The translations under genes were made by a program, and so were the position numbers. Positions 62,711 through 64,000 of a DNA stretch of 64,000 nt are shown here, piece by piece. The notes under the pieces were generated by a model. It was not told the origin of the DNA, did not search any database, and saw only the letters and a list, made by a program, of their open reading frames with translations. Numbering within the stretch: the first letter of the stretch is position 1; every line of letters begins with the position of its first letter. The stretch is from the NCBI GenBank assembly GCA_013365365.1, contig JABVXU010000183.1, positions 39,863-103,862 on the forward strand. The letters run 5' to 3'. This DNA comes from Cruorifilaria tuberocauda. Lineage: Eukaryota; Nematoda; Chromadorea; Rhabditida; Onchocercidae.

Positions 62711-64000
62711 GTGATTCATGCTTTGAAAGAAACGTGGATTCAAGTCAACAATTATCTTCTCATTCCCTTGCAAAAGATAAAAAATGTTATCTAATAGAGT
62801 GTTTTCCCAGATAAATGATATCTTATTACAAAATATGGATAATTTACGTGTTCAGCGTTCAGTTTTAAATTTATCTTCAAATAGTCGTCTGCATACGTTT
62901 TCAAATCCAAGAGGGTCATACTACTAATAATGTTTGTCCTGATCGTTTGTTTCTGCGATTATTCCTTCAGTTCTGGGGATGCAAATGTATATCAAACAAG
63001 CCACGAAATTTTCTATTTATTTACATTTTATATTCATGAATTCATTGCTCTTTTTTTGCATATAAATCCGCTCACTCTCTAGGGTGGTTCATGCTTGTTC
63101 ATTAAAGGAAGCAGGTATTTGATTTTTAAATTCCTACGGAATTTTCGAAACGATTGGCGTATATAAGTTTGTTACTACGGCGCAGAGTGCTTATCTTGAT
63201 ACATTACAATAATATATATATATATATATATAATGTGCAGATATGATTTTACAGGTTGTGCACGTTTGGGATGGATTGTTATGTCTTTCTTTGTTAATTT
63301 TATCCAGTATGTTGCAAACTGCGAATAAAACTTTGTTGGCGTTTTTTCATTCATAATTTCCTCTGTGTACATTTCAGAAGTATGTGCATTTCAGCAAAAC
63401 TCGTGTTTATGATTGATGATAATAATATTTTCGACAAAATTACTATTAGTTAGCATTAGTTATGTCGATTTTAGATAATTTGTATGATTCTTTGTGATGA
63501 GTCTTTTGCAGCACAGTTCTGGTACAGTTCTTGTAAGATTTGGTATCAGATGCTTACGGAAATTGCAGGGGCAGAAATTTATTGTTGTTGAACTTGTTAT
63601 TGCTCGTTGACAATGGACGAGTTCCAGTGAAAGAAAAATGCTGAACAGTCTGTTTATCGTGAACACATCTGGGTTTGTTAACAAACACTTTTGTCCGTAG
63701 AATTCATTTCTACTAATGATTGAATGGCTTTTTTTTTTGCTTTTACTAATTTTGAAGTAAATTTGAGGCTTGAACTTGTGTTGAGCAATTTTCGTATGAT
63801 ACATGTATAGTTTCAAAACCATATGAGTTAAAAAAACTGGATTCGATTGAGAAATTAGGTTAGATTAGAATATTCATGGCCTCAGTTGTGCAATAGTGAT
63901 GGTCGTGATAAAAAGATCATATACATTGAAAATGCTATTACATATGAAATTGAATTCCACTAAAGTTTATATTAATACAGAAATTGAATTGATATGGTCG
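62711..64000. other. NAF1 3' flank and right edge
   Basis: Directly after the NAF1 stop there is unusually open sequence in shifted frames to about 62926, possibly alternative 3' exons. Beyond that, AT-rich sequence with an (AT)10 tract. A 120-codon minus frame at 63460-63822 has no recognisable features. Confidence 0.45.
63212..63232. repeat. (AT)n microsatellite
   Basis: About ten AT units without interruption. Simple sequence. Confidence 0.9.

Noticed and set aside
63460..63822. 120-codon minus frame near the right edge
   Set aside because: Low-complexity AT-driven composition, no motif, no splice partner within the window.

Overview
The window is eukaryotic, AT-rich (estimated by eye at about 30% GC) and intron-rich. 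No protein-coding gene is longer than a few hundred bases without an intron. Splice donors are mostly GTAAG/GTTTG and acceptors mostly TTTCAG. Its recognisable genes have named C. elegans relatives (tra-3, cyn-10, rpn-1, snpn-1, the DNase II family), so I read it as a parasitic-nematode nuclear contig. A filarial/Spirurina worm is my guess from composition, intron size and gene content, not proof.

Layout, left to right. 2779-5233 (minus): PPIL3-type cyclophilin followed 109 nt later by a MALSU1/RsfS mitochondrial ribosome factor, spaced like a nematode operon. 5428-6409 (plus): a tiny single-pass membrane protein gene transcribed divergently from it. 7039-8947 (plus): a dual-specificity phosphatase. 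12470-18963 (plus): an 11-exon TRA-3/CAPN5-type calpain with intact Cys-His-Asn triad and C-terminal C2 domain. 23069-29356 (plus): a type I membrane protein with one thrombospondin type-1 repeat, family not identified. 30811-32967 (minus): DNase II, complete, with a GC-AG intron. About 35527-35803 (plus): an isolated exon resembling the end of a fatty-acid elongase. 37815-46750 (minus): a 22-exon, about 1392-aa hnRNP-U-like protein (SAP, long low-complexity middle, SPRY, P-loop kinase-like domain). 47936-55288 (plus): proteasome subunit Rpn1/PSMD2. 55806-56458 (plus): snapin. 57011-58715 (minus): FAM8A1, an RDD-family ERAD factor. 59696-62710 (plus): NAF1, the H/ACA snoRNP assembly factor, again with a GC-AG intron.

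Exon models were built by joining ORF segments at GT/GC-AG sites with matching phase and checking them against remembered family architecture; totals are multiples of three for all full models except FAM8A1, whose last junction is ambiguous. The genes are mainly housekeeping (protein folding and degradation, RNP biogenesis, ribosome assembly) and do not form one pathway. Rpn1 and FAM8A1 both serve protein degradation but on opposite strands. I found no rRNA, tRNA, CRISPR array or complete transposon. The long intergenic stretches (8.9-12.5, 19-23, 33-37.8 kb) show only AT-rich sequence, short repeats and the elongase-like fragment.
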